Assembly: GCF_900177415.1 (NCBI RefSeq)
Contig: NZ_FXAF01000006.1
Location: 830,001-894,000 of the forward strand
Reading direction: 5' to 3'
Length of the DNA: 64,000 nt
From: Xaviernesmea oryzae
GTDB taxonomy: Bacteria; Pseudomonadota; Alphaproteobacteria; Rhizobiales; Rhizobiaceae
Shown: positions 35,146-46,223 of the stretch, piece by piece
Numbering within the stretch: the first letter of the stretch is position 1
Layout: each line of letters starts with the position of its first letter
Program-made: the position numbers and the translations under genes
Notes under the pieces: model-generated
Database searches by the model: none
What the model saw: only the letters and a program-made list of their open reading frames with translations
What the model was told of the DNA's origin: nothing

Positions 35146-36261
35146 ATGAGCGAAGTGCTGGAGCTCGATTGCGTCGTCGTCGGCGGCGGCGTGGTCGGGC
35201 TGGCGGTGGCGCGCGAACTGGCGATCGCCGGCCGCGAGGTCGTCCTCCTCGAAGCCGAGCCGATAACCGGCAGCATCACCTCTTCCCGCAACAGCGAGGT
35301 CATCCACGCGGGGCTCTATTACCCGACCGGCAGTTTGAAGGCGGAGCTCTGCGTCGCCGGCAGGCACCGGCTCTACGGCTATTGCGATGAGCGCCATATC
35401 CCGCACAGGCGATGCGGCAAGCTGGTCGTCGCCTCGAACGAGGCGGAGGTCGCCTATCTCGAAAAACTGCTGAAACAGGCGAAAGCGAACGGCGTCGACG
35501 ACTGCCGCCTGATCGATGCCACGGAGCTTGCCCGGCTGGAGCCGCGGATCCGGGGTTTTGCGGCGCTCGTCTCGCCCTCGACCGGCATCATCGACAGCCA
35601 TCGCCTGATGGAGGCCTATATCGTTGATATCGAGGCGCATGGCGGCGCCATCGTCCTCAACTCTCCCGTTCTCGGCGGCGAGCTTCTGTCCGATGCGATC
35701 CGGCTCTCGGTCGGCGGCCGCGATCCGGTGGAGATCGAGGCGAGATTGGTGGTGAATGCGGCCGGCCTCGGCGCCTGGGCGATCTCCGGGAGCTTGAGCG
35801 GCCTGGACCGGAAGGCCATGCCGGAGCGGCATTATGCGAAGGGCTGCTATTTCTCGCTGAGCGGCCGTGCTCCCGCCGGCCGGCTGATCTATCCGGTGCC
35901 GGAGCCGGGCGGGCTCGGCGTCCACCTGACGCTCGATCTCGCCGGTCAGGCCCGCTTCGGTCCCGATGTCGAATGGGTGGAGACGATCGACTACGACGTC
36001 GATCCGCGCCGCGCCGACAAGTTCTATGCCGCGATCCGCCGTTACTGGCCGGATCTGGCCGATGGCGCGCTGCAGCCCGCCTATTCCGGCATGCGGCCGA
36101 AGGTCGTCGGCCCGGAGGGGGGAGGGGGCGGCGACTTCGTCATCCAGGGGCCGGAGGCCACCGGCCACCCGGCCTATGCAGCCCTTTACGGCATCGAAAG
36201 CCCCGGCCTGACGGCTTCGATGGCTATTGCGGAGAGAGTGGGACGGCTTGTGGGGGCCTGA
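35146..36261 (+). CDS. FAD-dependent oxidoreductase, L-2-hydroxyglutarate oxidase (LhgO) type
   Basis: This is a 371-residue DAO-family flavoprotein. The dinucleotide motif CVVVGGGVVGLAVARELA lies at about residue 9. SSRNSEVIHAGLYYPTGSLKA, with its His, is the hallmark of the L-2-hydroxyglutarate oxidase group, and VEWVETIDYDVDPRRADKFY is also group-typical. It oxidises L-2-hydroxyglutarate or a related hydroxyacid to the ketoacid and feeds electrons to quinone or oxygen. ATG 35146 follows GGAGGA. Divergent from the D-2-hydroxyacid dehydrogenase gene. Confidence 0.87.
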   Translation: MSEVLELDCVVVGGGVVGLAVARELAIAGREVVLLEAEPITGSITSSRNSEVIHAGLYYPTGSLKAELCVAGRHRLYGYCDERHIPHRRCGKLVVASNEAEVAYLEKLLKQAKANGVDDCRLIDATELARLEPRIRGFAALVSPSTGIIDSHRLMEAYIVDIEAHGGAIVLNSPVLGGELLSDAIRLSVGGRDPVEIEARLVVNAAGLGAWAISGSLSGLDRKAMPERHYAKGCYFSLSGRAPAGRLIYPVPEPGGLGVHLTLDLAGQARFGPDVEWVETIDYDVDPRRADKFYAAIRRYWPDLADGALQPAYSGMRPKVVGPEGGGGGDFVIQGPEATGHPAYAALYGIESPGLTASMAIAERVGRLVGA

Positions 36262-36275
36262 AAGTGGTGCCGCCT

Positions 36276-36435
36276 GCCCCCTCATCCGACCCTTCGGGCC
36301 ACCTTCTCCCCGCTGGGGAGAAGGAAGGGCGAGCGCCTCAACTACGGGGTGCCAACGCGGGATAGCGCCTCACCGGCGCGGCATATCCCCTTCTCCCCAG
36401 CGGGGAGAAGGTGCCGGCAGGCGGATGAGGGGGCA
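36276..36435. repeat. Inverted-repeat intergenic element
   Basis: Arms at about 36276-36324 and 36387-36435 are largely complementary. Each holds CCTTCTCCCCxGCxGGGGAGAAGG as an internal palindrome, with CCCCCTCATCCG/CGGATGAGGGGG at the outer ends. It separates convergent genes. This layout is a common rhizobial intergenic repeat and differs in sequence from the elements at 23172 and 30073. Confidence 0.75.
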
Positions 36436-36469
36436 CCCGCCCATTGCCGTCGCTGAAGCACCTTCCGCT

Positions 36470-37396
36470 TCAGAACGCCGCCCGCTTGTCCTTCTTCGCC
36501 ATGCGGCTGAGCAGATAGTCCACCTCGGCCTTTGCTGCCGGGGTGAGCATCTGCGCCGGCTTGCGCTGGACGTCGGTCGCGATCACCCCGCGGCGCTTCA
36601 GCACATGCTTGCGCACCGCAAGGCCAACGCCCACCTGCTGTTCGTAGCGGATCAGCGGCAGATGCGCGTCGAAGAGGTCATGCGCCTCGTCGCGCTTGCC
36701 GTCCGCGAAAAGCTGCACCAGCTCCGTCAGCATGTCCGGAAAACCGTAGCCGGTCATGGCGCCGTCGGCGCCGCGTTCCGGCTCGAAATCGAGGAACAGG
36801 CCGCCATTGCCGCAGAGGATCGAGAAGGGGCGCAGTTCTCCCGCCTTCTGCATGGCCCTGAGCCTGGAGATCTTTTCGAGCCCCGGCCAGTCCTCGTGCT
36901 TCAGCATCAGGCAGGAGGGATGATTGGTCATGATCTTGGCGATCACCCCCGGCGACATGACCACCGTCAGCGTCAGCGGATAGTCCTGCAGCACCCATGG
37001 CACGTCCTCGCCGACCGCTTCGACGGCGCCGGCGAAATAGCTGACGATCTGGTCGTCCGTGCGAAGCGAAGGCGGCGGCGCGATCATCACGCCGGCGGCG
37101 CCCATCTCCATCGAATCCCGTGCCAGCGACCGCATGCCCGCAAAACCCGGCGCCGAGACGCCGACGATGACCGGCACCCTGGCGCGCGAGACCACCCGCT
37201 TGACGATCGCCCGGCTTTCCTCCGGCTCCAGCTTCGGCGCCTCGCCCATGATGCCGAGAATGGTAATGCCGGTGCAGCCGGTCTCCTCATAAAAATCCGT
37301 CAGCCGGTCGACCGACGTGAAGTCGATCGAACCGTCTTCGAGGAACGGCGTGGTGGCGATCGCGTAGACGCCCTTCGAATGGGTCCCGAATGTCAT
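36470..37396 (-). CDS. Dihydrodipicolinate synthase family protein
   Basis: This is a 308-residue DapA/NanA-superfamily aldolase-type TIM barrel. The family loop reads ITILGIMGEAPKLEPEES, where the usual GTTGE is GIMGE. PWVLQDYPLTL corresponds to the conserved YNxP region with Tyr, and CLMLKHEDWPGLEKI supplies the Schiff-base lysine. The changed loop argues against lysine synthesis and for aldol cleavage or decarboxylation in a catabolic route. It overlaps the RraA-like gene by 4 bp. Start 37396. Confidence 0.84.
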   Translation of the reverse strand: MTFGTHSKGVYAIATTPFLEDGSIDFTSVDRLTDFYEETGCTGITILGIMGEAPKLEPEESRAIVKRVVSRARVPVIVGVSAPGFAGMRSLARDSMEMGAAGVMIAPPPSLRTDDQIVSYFAGAVEAVGEDVPWVLQDYPLTLTVVMSPGVIAKIMTNHPSCLMLKHEDWPGLEKISRLRAMQKAGELRPFSILCGNGGLFLDFEPERGADGAMTGYGFPDMLTELVQLFADGKRDEAHDLFDAHLPLIRYEQQVGVGLAVRKHVLKRRGVIATDVQRKPAQMLTPAAKAEVDYLLSRMAKKDKRAAF

Positions 37397-38100
37397 TTCT
37401 GCGCATCCTTCCAGGCCTGGTAGCGTGCCTTCGTTTCGGCATTCATCGGGTAAAGGCCCGGAAGCGGCACGCCGCGGTCGACCTCCGTCATGATCCAGGC
37501 TTCCATGCGCTCCTGTTCGGGCGCCTCGGCCAGCACGGCATCGAGGAGCTTCGCCGGGATCAGCACGGCGCCGTCCTCGTCCACCACGACGATGTCGTCC
37601 GGAAAGACCGCCACCCCGCCGCAGGCGATCGGCTCCTGCCAGCCGACGAAGGTGAGCCCGGCGACCGAAGGCGGAGCGGCGATGCCGTCGCACCAGACCT
37701 TCATGCCGCTTGAAAGCACGCCTTCCGCATCACGCATCACGCCGTCGGTGATCAGCGCCGCCACGTTGCGCTTCGCCATGCGGGCGCAGAGGATATCGCC
37801 GAAGATGCCGGCATCGGTAATGCCCATCGCACCGGCGACCGCAACGCAGCCCTCCGGCATCGCCTCGATCGCCGCGCGGGTGGAGATCGGCGAGGCCCAG
37901 CTTTCGGGCGTGGCGAGGTCCTCGCGGGCGGGTACGAAGCGCAGCGTGAAGGCCTTGCCTACGACACGGCCCTGGCCGGGTTTCAGCGGCCTGGTGCCGC
38001 GCATCCAGACGTTTCTGAGCCCTTTCTTCAAAAGCACCGTGGTCAAGGTGGCGGTGGAAACGCTCTTCAGCGTCTCGACGATCTCAGGGTCCAGCGACAT
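37393..38100 (-). CDS. RraA-like protein (HMG/CHA aldolase or oxaloacetate decarboxylase family)
   Basis: This is a 235-residue member of the RraA-like superfamily, which includes 4-hydroxy-4-methyl-2-oxoglutarate aldolases. Core motifs are GDILCARMAKRNVAALITDGVMRDAEG, with the metal-binding Gly-Asp/Arg-Asp residues, and VFPDDIVVVDEDGAVLIP. It is translationally coupled to the DHDPS-like gene, so a two-step breakdown of a branched oxoacid is likely. ATG 38100 follows CAAGGAGAA. Start choice discards a long upstream extension that enters the divergent promoter. Confidence 0.84.
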   Translation of the reverse strand: MSLDPEIVETLKSVSTATLTTVLLKKGLRNVWMRGTRPLKPGQGRVVGKAFTLRFVPAREDLATPESWASPISTRAAIEAMPEGCVAVAGAMGITDAGIFGDILCARMAKRNVAALITDGVMRDAEGVLSSGMKVWCDGIAAPPSVAGLTFVGWQEPIACGGVAVFPDDIVVVDEDGAVLIPAKLLDAVLAEAPEQERMEAWIMTEVDRGVPLPGLYPMNAETKARYQAWKDAQK

Positions 38101-38269
38101 GAATTCTCCTTGGGAAATGTCTTGAGCCGCCGAAGAAGACCGGCGGCGGGCGCGATATTCCTTCGCGTGCTCCCGTTCGTCAAGGAAAGTGATGTCGGCG
38201 TTTTTGTTGACAGGATACGGCTCCATCGCTGTATAACGTCTTTCAACATTGACACACGGGAGGATGGCA

Positions 38270-39301
38270 ATGCTTTTTCCAACGACACTCGTCGGCAGTT
38301 ACCCGCAACCCGAATGGCTGATCGACCGCGCCAAGCTCGCCGGGCGTTTCCCGCCCCGCGTTCGTGCCCGAGAGCTCTGGCGCATTCCGCAGGAATATCT
38401 GGCCGAAGCGCAGAACGACGCGACGATCATGGCGATCAAGGCGCAGGAGGAAGCCGGCCTCGACATCGTCACCGATGGCGAGATCCGCCGCGAGAGCTAT
38501 TCCAACCGGTTCGCCACCGCGCTCGAAGGCGTCGACCTCGACAATCCCGGCACGGCGCTCGATCGCTCCGGCCATCCGAACCCCGTGCCCCGGATCACGG
38601 GAAAAATCCGCCGCAAGCATGCGGTGGAGGCCGACGACGTGAAGTTCCTGCGCAGCCATACGGACCGCAAGATCAAGATCACCGTGCCCGGCCCCTTCAC
38701 CATGTCGCAGCAGGCGCAGAACGATTATTACAAGACCGAGGAAGAGGCCGCTTACGATTACGCCGATGCCGTCAATGCCGAGATCAGGGATCTCTTCGCC
38801 GCCGGCGCCGACGTGGTGCAGATCGACGAGCCCTATATGCAGGCCCGGCCGCAGAAGGCGGAACAATACGGCCTTGCGGCGCTCAACCGCGCGCTCGACG
38901 GCGTGAAGGGCACCACCGCCGTGCATATCTGCTTCGGCTACGCGGCGATCATCCACGAGCGCCCGTCGGGCTATTCCTTCCTGACCCAGCTTTCCGGCTG
39001 CTCCTGCCATCAGGTGTCGCTCGAGACCGCGCAGTCCAAGCTGGACTGCTCGACGCTGACCGGCCTTTCCGGCAAGACGCTGATGCTCGGCGTTATCGAT
39101 CTCTCGGACATGAACGTCGAGACGCCGGAAGTCGTCGCCGACCGCATCCGCCGCGCGCTGCCCTATGTGGAGGCGGAGAACATCATCGTCGCTCCGGATT
39201 GCGGCATGAAATACCTGCCGCGGGACGTCGCTTTCGGCAAGATGAAGGCCATGGTCGAGGGTGCGAAGATCATGCGCCGCGAATTCGGCGAAGCGGCCTG
39301 A
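38270..39301 (+). CDS. MetE C-terminal-like (cobalamin-independent methionine synthase II family) protein
   Basis: This is a 343-residue protein matching the C-terminal, zinc-binding half of cobalamin-independent methionine synthase and lacking the N-terminal half. Start TTLVGSYPQPEWL and DIVTDGEIRRESYSN are typical. The Zn ligands appear as VHICFGYA (His, Cys) and APDCGMKYLP (Cys), and FAAGADVVQIDEPYM is the substrate region. Stand-alone members transfer methyl groups or act on other thiols. ATG 38270 lies six bases after GGGAGG. It is divergent from the RraA/DHDPS pair and may belong to the same catabolic theme. Confidence 0.84.
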   Translation: MLFPTTLVGSYPQPEWLIDRAKLAGRFPPRVRARELWRIPQEYLAEAQNDATIMAIKAQEEAGLDIVTDGEIRRESYSNRFATALEGVDLDNPGTALDRSGHPNPVPRITGKIRRKHAVEADDVKFLRSHTDRKIKITVPGPFTMSQQAQNDYYKTEEEAAYDYADAVNAEIRDLFAAGADVVQIDEPYMQARPQKAEQYGLAALNRALDGVKGTTAVHICFGYAAIIHERPSGYSFLTQLSGCSCHQVSLETAQSKLDCSTLTGLSGKTLMLGVIDLSDMNVETPEVVADRIRRALPYVEAENIIVAPDCGMKYLPRDVAFGKMKAMVEGAKIMRREFGEAA

Positions 39302-39318
39302 CCCAGCAGAATACCCGT

Positions 39319-39347
39319 CGAAGTGCGAACACCGCTTTCGCACTTCG
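39319..39347 (+). terminator. Candidate hairpin terminator after MetE-like gene
   Basis: A perfect 11-bp stem CGAAGTGCGAA/TTCGCACTTCG with a 7-nt loop sits 18 bp after the stop. There is no following T run, so it may be a Rho-assisted or mRNA-stabilising hairpin. A second stem CCCGCCGT/ACGGCGGG follows at 39354-39378. Confidence 0.45.
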
Positions 39348-39784
39348 ATCCGGCCCGCCGTTCCGAGGGGACGGCGGGCGCCGGCCGTTTACCAGTCAGT
39401 CGTCATGAGATGGATAGCAGGCGCGGAGGCCCGGCGCACGCCTCGTGTGTGATCCGCCGCACCGAGCCTCCGGCCGCGACCGACGGCGGGAGGACACCGC
39501 CTGGTGCGACGGTGCAGACGTTTTTCGAATCCGGCTCTTGGTTCCACTGCCGTTAATGATCAGAGTTAGCGGATTGTTACTTTCCACAGCACCTGTGCCG
39601 AAGCGGCACGGATTTCCCCCGCATGCACCTCAAATGGCGGCGAAACGCCAAAACGGGATTTCCCAATTGTTAAAAGGGACCTCAGGCCGACGGTCAGGCA
39701 CTGCGCACCGCCGTCCGAATCGCTCACAAGGCCGTAGCCGCCCGGGCGGTGGTGGCCAGACTCTGAGTAAATGCCGGAAGGAAA
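39348..39784. other. Gene-free chromosomal stretch left of the island
   Basis: I see no convincing gene here. Open frames exist but have random composition and no ribosome sites. It contains a GC-rich hairpin at 39354-39378 and otherwise looks like the flank upstream or downstream of the former tRNA-Thr gene. Confidence 0.6.
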
Positions 39785-39830
39785 TGGTGCCGCTTACGTG
39801 ACTCGAACACGTGACCCCATCATTACGAAT
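39785..39830 (-). pseudogene. 3' fragment (46 nt) of native tRNA-Thr(CGT), left island junction
   Basis: On the minus strand this is the last 46 nt of a tRNA-Thr, from the anticodon loop (core ATTCGTAAT) through T-arm and acceptor to an encoded CCA. Similarity to the intact gene at 58017 stops exactly at 39830. The T-stem differs from that copy by a compensated pair (ACGTG/CACGT against GCGTG/CACGC). Together with the 5' fragment at 58189 it would rebuild a perfect 76-nt tRNA. Confidence 0.9.
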
Positions 39831-40113
39831 TGTTTTTCGTAACAATATCAGAGATTTAGACACTCTACGAAATCGTTGGACCCTACTGGACAAGCCATTG
39901 GCCAGAATCCACTTTCAGGAGTTGAGAGGTAGCACAAGGTATCACCCGGTTGCCACCCCTTTGATCCCGCGACACTACTAGCAGCCTACAGTTCGCGGTT
40001 GGCCCTACTAATCGGCATCGCACTCCGCCGGACCTCCCCCCATCAACGGCGTTCACAGTTTGGGCCGGGGGCGGGAGTCCGTGGGCGTCGGGATGTCCCG
40101 GTTTCCTCGATTT
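39831..40113. other. Left inner arm of the island, no gene
   Basis: This is an AT-richer, gene-free stretch inside the left junction. CCCTACT occurs at 39891-39897 and within GGCCCTACTAA at 40001-40011. The second 11-mer recurs exactly at 58119-58129 inside the right end, as expected of integrase arm-binding sites. Nothing else recognised. Confidence 0.5.
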
Positions 40114-42042
40114 CTAACCGGCAATTGGTGCTGGTGCTGCAGGACCAAGCTCTTGGATGAATTGGCTAGCGTGCAGAATCGCATCTCCATAGACCTGCTG
40201 GGCGGGCGCTATGCCGACACCGAGCGCGTCGGCAAGGGGCATCCGTTGCGAGTAAGTGAGAATAAGAGTTCCGGGCTTCTGACTATGCGGAACAGCTTTG
40301 ACTCGGGTGATGCCGACGTAGAATAGCCGACGCTGCTCCTCAAGATGCTGCGCCTGCTCAGCTGGCGTTAGGTCAGCGTCCGCTGGTCGCGGCAGTAATC
40401 CCTGTACGCAGCCCGCAATGATAGTAATCGGGGAACTGAGCCCCTTGCTCTTGTGCAAGCTCATTATGCGGACATCTTGAATTTCCGTCGGAATTTCTGG
40501 CTGGCTGATAGCTACGGCAAGTTCTCGAACAAATGCTTCCCGATCACCATCTTCAATTTCAGCAAGGGCGGCAATTGCGAGTTCTCGAATATCGCGAGTT
40601 TCGTTCTGCCCTTGTGGGAAGAGGTGATCCACGACCGCGTTAAGGTCTGGCAGCGCTTCAAGCGCGGCCAACGCTTGCAGAATTTCTCGGAACGACAGCA
40701 CGATAGCTCCGGTATGGGGAAGGTGCAGCGCTCCGCTCTCAAGCTGCACCATGGCATCCCAGGGGGTTGTCCCCGTGTTTTCACAGTGTTCTCGAACACG
40801 ACGATATCCCGCCGCGTGCCAATTGTTTCCGTCGATACCGATGAGCCATCGTAAAGCCACCCTGTCCTGTCGATTGGCGAAAAGTTTGAGCAGCGCAAAC
40901 GAACGCTTTGCAAGCATGTGGTTTAGCTCAGATTCCGCATAGTAGGACCTCGTCGGAACGCCCTGAGCAACGAGTGCCTCGTAGAGAGGATTTCCGAATG
41001 CTCGGCTCTGCGTGAGAACCAATATGTCACCCGCTGGCGTCCCGTTTGCGATCATCCCCGACACGAGAGTCGAGACGCCTGCAACCTCTTGTGCAATGGT
41101 CTGGTACTGCACAATGCGGACATCTCCGACGCCGTTTGCAGGCATCGGCACCAAAGGTCGTGGCACCGGACGCAAGATATTGTGACCGATGAGATTGTTT
41201 GCCATTTGCACAACCCTTGTCGGGCATCGCCGGCAGTCGTCCAGGCCCAGATCATCTGCACCCGCATTTATATTCAGCCACTCGCGAATCCCGTCCGGAT
41301 GAGCGTGCTTGAAGCTGTAAATCGACTGGTCGTCATCGCCGACGATACAGACTTCGGCAGCACCAGACAGAAGCGCGATGACACCCTGCTCAGCTCTGTT
41401 GAGGTCCTGGTACTCGTCGACCAGAATGTGCGCAAACTCGCTTCTCTCTGCTGCCGCAGGATTCGAATGCAAATAGCTATACAGCTGAGGGATAACCTCG
41501 CCGATCAACATGGCCTCGTGGAAACGGAGCCAAGACAGCAAGTCTGCCTGAAATGCCGCATCTTCCGCACTCAATGCATAGCCCGGCTGTTCCTGCTGAA
41601 GACGAGCCCAAGCGGCCTCGTAGGCCATCCGAAGCCTCTTCACCGCCTTCTTGCCCCCGTGCTGAGCCATCAGGTCGCAGACTAGAGGTTCAAGTTCAAA
41701 CTCATTGAGGGGACGCGGCACTCGTCCTGTCGCACCCAGAACGTGATTCCGCATCAACATCCTCAAGGCGAGACTATGGAGCGTCACGCCTTCAAGGTCA
41801 TCGCACCCAGGAACCCCCATACCGACGAGTTCCCGGTGAAGGTCCTCAGCCGCAACTCGAGTAAACGTCACAGGTAATATCGTGGCAGGGTCCGCGCCGG
41901 TCTCAAGTAACCGTGCAACGCGGCGCTTCATCGCAAATGACTTGCCAGTTCCGGGTCCAGCTACGACGCGGATGCGGGCGTTCACCGAAGAGGCAATGGC
42001 GTAGGCTGGCGTTCCAATGGTAAGGCCGTCATTCCAAGGCAT
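40114..42042 (-). CDS. UvrD/Rep-like superfamily 1 DNA helicase
   Basis: This is a 642-residue SF1A helicase. Walker A AGPGTGKSFAMKRR is at 28-41, motif II VDEYQDLNRAEQG at about 208, motif III GDDDQSIYSFKHA at 235-247, motif V/VI regions VRIMSLHKSKGL and RRLFYVGITRVK. It is shorter than housekeeping UvrD (about 720 residues) and lacks the C-terminal extension. It is third in an operon after a DUF5655-type nuclease and an 86-residue protein, with 34 bp between it and the latter. UvrD-like helicases paired with nucleases are common in phage defence. GGGGGGAGAA precedes the start. Confidence 0.9.
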   Translation of the reverse strand: MPWNDGLTIGTPAYAIASSVNARIRVVAGPGTGKSFAMKRRVARLLETGADPATILPVTFTRVAAEDLHRELVGMGVPGCDDLEGVTLHSLALRMLMRNHVLGATGRVPRPLNEFELEPLVCDLMAQHGGKKAVKRLRMAYEAAWARLQQEQPGYALSAEDAAFQADLLSWLRFHEAMLIGEVIPQLYSYLHSNPAAAERSEFAHILVDEYQDLNRAEQGVIALLSGAAEVCIVGDDDQSIYSFKHAHPDGIREWLNINAGADDLGLDDCRRCPTRVVQMANNLIGHNILRPVPRPLVPMPANGVGDVRIVQYQTIAQEVAGVSTLVSGMIANGTPAGDILVLTQSRAFGNPLYEALVAQGVPTRSYYAESELNHMLAKRSFALLKLFANRQDRVALRWLIGIDGNNWHAAGYRRVREHCENTGTTPWDAMVQLESGALHLPHTGAIVLSFREILQALAALEALPDLNAVVDHLFPQGQNETRDIRELAIAALAEIEDGDREAFVRELAVAISQPEIPTEIQDVRIMSLHKSKGLSSPITIIAGCVQGLLPRPADADLTPAEQAQHLEEQRRLFYVGITRVKAVPHSQKPGTLILTYSQRMPLADALGVGIAPAQQVYGDAILHASQFIQELGPAAPAPIAG

Positions 42043-42076
42043 AAAGTTCTCCCCCCATAATAGTCGTCGTCAAATT

Positions 42077-42337
42077 CTAAATCAGCACCGGCCGAAATAT
42101 CGATTCCGGCATTATTAGGCTCGGAGCGTTGATGCCCTTCGCCGGATTGGACATACGCAGTCCGTAGCCCTTTTCGAGCCAAGATAGGATTTCTGCCGGA
42201 CGAGTTAGCCGGACGTAATCATCTTCAAAACGTGTCTTTGACACGACATAGCTGCCGTCTTCATGCTGATGCGGAAAAAGTAGCTCGCCCGTATTAGCGC
42301 CCCGGCTAACAAATGCGTGTAGATCAAGCTTCGGCAA
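42077..42337 (-). CDS. Hypothetical 86-residue protein in helicase operon
   Basis: This is a small protein with a TTG start at 42337 preceded by GAGGGAG. It lies 19 bp after the DUF5655-type gene and 34 bp before the helicase gene. It is mixed acidic/basic with no membrane segment: starts PKLDLHAFVSRGANTGELLF and contains RLTRPAEILSWLEKGYGLRM. Not recognised. Its tight placement suggests an adaptor or regulatory part of the three-gene unit. Confidence 0.65.
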   Translation of the reverse strand: MPKLDLHAFVSRGANTGELLFPHQHEDGSYVVSKTRFEDDYVRLTRPAEILSWLEKGYGLRMSNPAKGINAPSLIMPESIFRPVLI

Positions 42338-42356
42338 TATTCACTCCCTCAGGTTA

Positions 42357-43286
42357 CTACGCCCCGTCATAGCTGCGTTCCATCAATGGCTTGGCTTTGT
42401 CCAGCGTGGCGACATTAGTGATTATGATTTCAAGGTCGCCAGTGCCGAAATGGCCGATGTTGCGCACGTCACGGGTGAAGCCGGGCTCAAGTTCGATGGT
42501 GTCCGGATCGACCTTAACGAAAACTTTGAGGTGCCTGATCTGCGGTTTGACCTCGACGCATGCGAAGTTCTTTAGGCGGCGGAAGGCGACGTAGTTGTCC
42601 AGGGTCTTCAACTCGACATCATCGCCCAGCGCCAGCAGATACGCCTTCGTCGCCTCGTAGAGATCGACAAGATCTTGGTCTGCGTCCGCGAGGTATTGCG
42701 TAACCGTCTTCTGGCGAGATCGTGGTCGCGCTGCCGCAGGCTCGCCTTGGGCGTCGACGCTAACAGGGATTTCGCGCGCGGGCCGTTCCGATGCCGAGGT
42801 TAGCAGTTCGAACAGCAATAGTTCGTCGCCAAATCGGCGATAGCGAACCAGCGCGATGTTCCGGTTCATCTGGTTGACCGCGTGAGCGTCGTACTTGGTG
42901 AAGTCGCCGGCTATGCAGATCAGCCGAGGAGTTCCCCAGTCGACCGCCTTTGCTTGCTCGGCGCCGAAGCGCTCCAGAACAAGCCATTCGAAATCGCGGC
43001 GGTGGTCCATCAGCCAGTCGAGGTAGAATAAGCCTTGGTTGATGACGTTCTCATTGCTGGCCCGCTTGTACTCGACGATCACCGGCGAACCATTCTCGTC
43101 GATGCCGAGTGAGTCCATGCGCCCACCGTTCGTCGTCGGAAACTCGGAGGCTAGAAACCTCACCCCGAGAAAGGCTTCCATGTTGCGTTCAATGAGCGTC
43201 TGCAGCGACTTTTCCAGAGCGACCGCGCTGCCGCGAAGCTCGGTTACGGCTCCGGTATCCGTCCTGAACAGCTTGATGTCGCTCAT
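42357..43286 (-). CDS. DUF5655-type protein with N-terminal PD-(D/E)XK-like nuclease domain
   Basis: This is a 309-residue protein. The N-terminal domain has the restriction-nuclease pattern: GGRMDSLGIDENGSPVIVEY then K (Asp near 57, Glu-x-Lys near 72), followed by NENVINQGLFYLDWLMDH. The C-terminal third, DLYEATKAYLLALGDDVELK and YVAFRRLKNFACVEVKPQ, matches the DUF5655 type. Such proteins occur beside restriction systems and in defence islands. It is divergent from hsdM and first in the operon with the small protein and the helicase. A role in DNA degradation is inferred. Confidence 0.78.
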   Translation of the reverse strand: MSDIKLFRTDTGAVTELRGSAVALEKSLQTLIERNMEAFLGVRFLASEFPTTNGGRMDSLGIDENGSPVIVEYKRASNENVINQGLFYLDWLMDHRRDFEWLVLERFGAEQAKAVDWGTPRLICIAGDFTKYDAHAVNQMNRNIALVRYRRFGDELLLFELLTSASERPAREIPVSVDAQGEPAAARPRSRQKTVTQYLADADQDLVDLYEATKAYLLALGDDVELKTLDNYVAFRRLKNFACVEVKPQIRHLKVFVKVDPDTIELEPGFTRDVRNIGHFGTGDLEIIITNVATLDKAKPLMERSYDGA

Positions 43287-43441
43287 TTATCCCCCGCCCC
43301 GAAGCCATGTGATTCCCTTCGGCCACAGTAGCTTATGGTTGTCCCCTCCGAAACGCCGCGATGGCCGATCCGCGCTTGATCTCTTGACTTCCGCGTGATT
43401 CTGTAGATCACCGCCGGTAGCAGTGATTTTGGGGACGGGAT

Positions 43442-45056
<1,615 letters not shown>

Positions 45057-45064
<8 letters not shown>

Positions 45065-46220
45065 ATGGCGCGCTTCGACGTGGGGCGAGGAAATTTCGCT
45101 CGAATATGGCAAGGCGTTACGGGGCTACGGAGACGCAGACGGAGAAGTTCCGGTTTATGGGACTAACGGGCCAGTCGGATGGACCGAGGAGCCGCTTACA
45201 TCGGGTCCTGGGGTCATACTAGGACGCAAGGGCGCCTACAGGGGCGTGCATTTTTCCCGCCAACCGTTCTTTGTAATCGATACGGCCTATTATGTCGTGC
45301 CTAAGACCGAGCTCGACATGCGCTGGCTGTATTACGCCATGATCTTCCACAAGCTTGGTGAGATCGATGACGGGTCTCCTATTCCGTCGACTACGAGGGC
45401 GGCGGTCTATCCGCGCGAACTTGAAGTTCCTGATATTGGTGAGCAGAAGGCCATCGGGGCGGTCCTCGGATCGCTCGACGACAAGATCGAGCTAAACCAG
45501 CGGATGAACGAAACTCTTGAAGAGATGGCGCGGGTGCTCTTCAAAAGCTGGTTTATAGATTTTGATCCGGTCCGCGCTAAGATGGAGGGGCGCGACACTG
45601 GCCTTGCACCCGATATTACCGCTCTGTTTCCTAGCCGATTGGTGGATTCAGCGATCGGTGAAATTCCAGAGAGTTGGGACATCGGCCCGCTGGACAGCGC
45701 TCTTGTGCTTCAGAGGGGATTCGATCTTCCAGCCCCGAAGCGAGCGCCAGGGCCTTACCCAGTATTGGCGGCAAGCGGACCAAGCGGCACCCATAATGCC
45801 TTTATGGTGAAGGGGCCGGGCGTGACGACTGGCCGAAGCGGGGTTCTTGGGAAGGTTTTCTACATCGACACCGACTTCTGGCCACTTAATACATCGCTAT
45901 GGGTGAAGGAGTTCAGGCGATCATCGCCGGTCTACGCCTTCCATCTGCTCCAAAATATCGACCTTAGCGGTTTCAATGCGGGCTCCGCCGTTCCAACTCT
46001 CAACAGAAACCATATACACACGTTGCCGACCCTTCTTCCTCCAACCGAGCTAGTTGAAACCTTCGAACAGACTGCTGCCGCTGCGTTCGCGCGCAAAAAA
46101 TCTGCGGAGAAAGAGATAGCAACCCTCTCCTCCCTCCGTGAGCTTTTGATTCCCAAGCTCCTGTCGGGCGAAGTCAGCATCAACAATGCCGAAAAGCTTG
46201 TCGGCGAAGCGGGGGCATGA
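45057..46220 (+). CDS. hsdS: Type I restriction-modification specificity subunit
   Basis: This is a 387-residue protein with two target-recognition domains, each followed by a conserved helix. The first spacer helix is [30 protein letters not shown] near residue 150. The second ends the protein with [17 protein letters not shown]. TRDs determine the bipartite DNA target, which cannot be read from sequence. ATG 45057 overlaps hsdM. No frameshift or truncation is seen, so the system looks active. Confidence 0.94.
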
Positions 46221-46223
46221 TCG

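Noticed and set aside
39445-39801. Possible 118-codon gene left of the island
   Set aside because: Runs into the tRNA fragment, random composition, no ribosome site and no recognisable motif.
40114-42042. Gabija GajB helicase
   Set aside because: The neighbour is a DUF5655/PD-(D/E)XK-type protein and not an OLD-family ATPase-TOPRIM GajA, and an extra small gene lies between.
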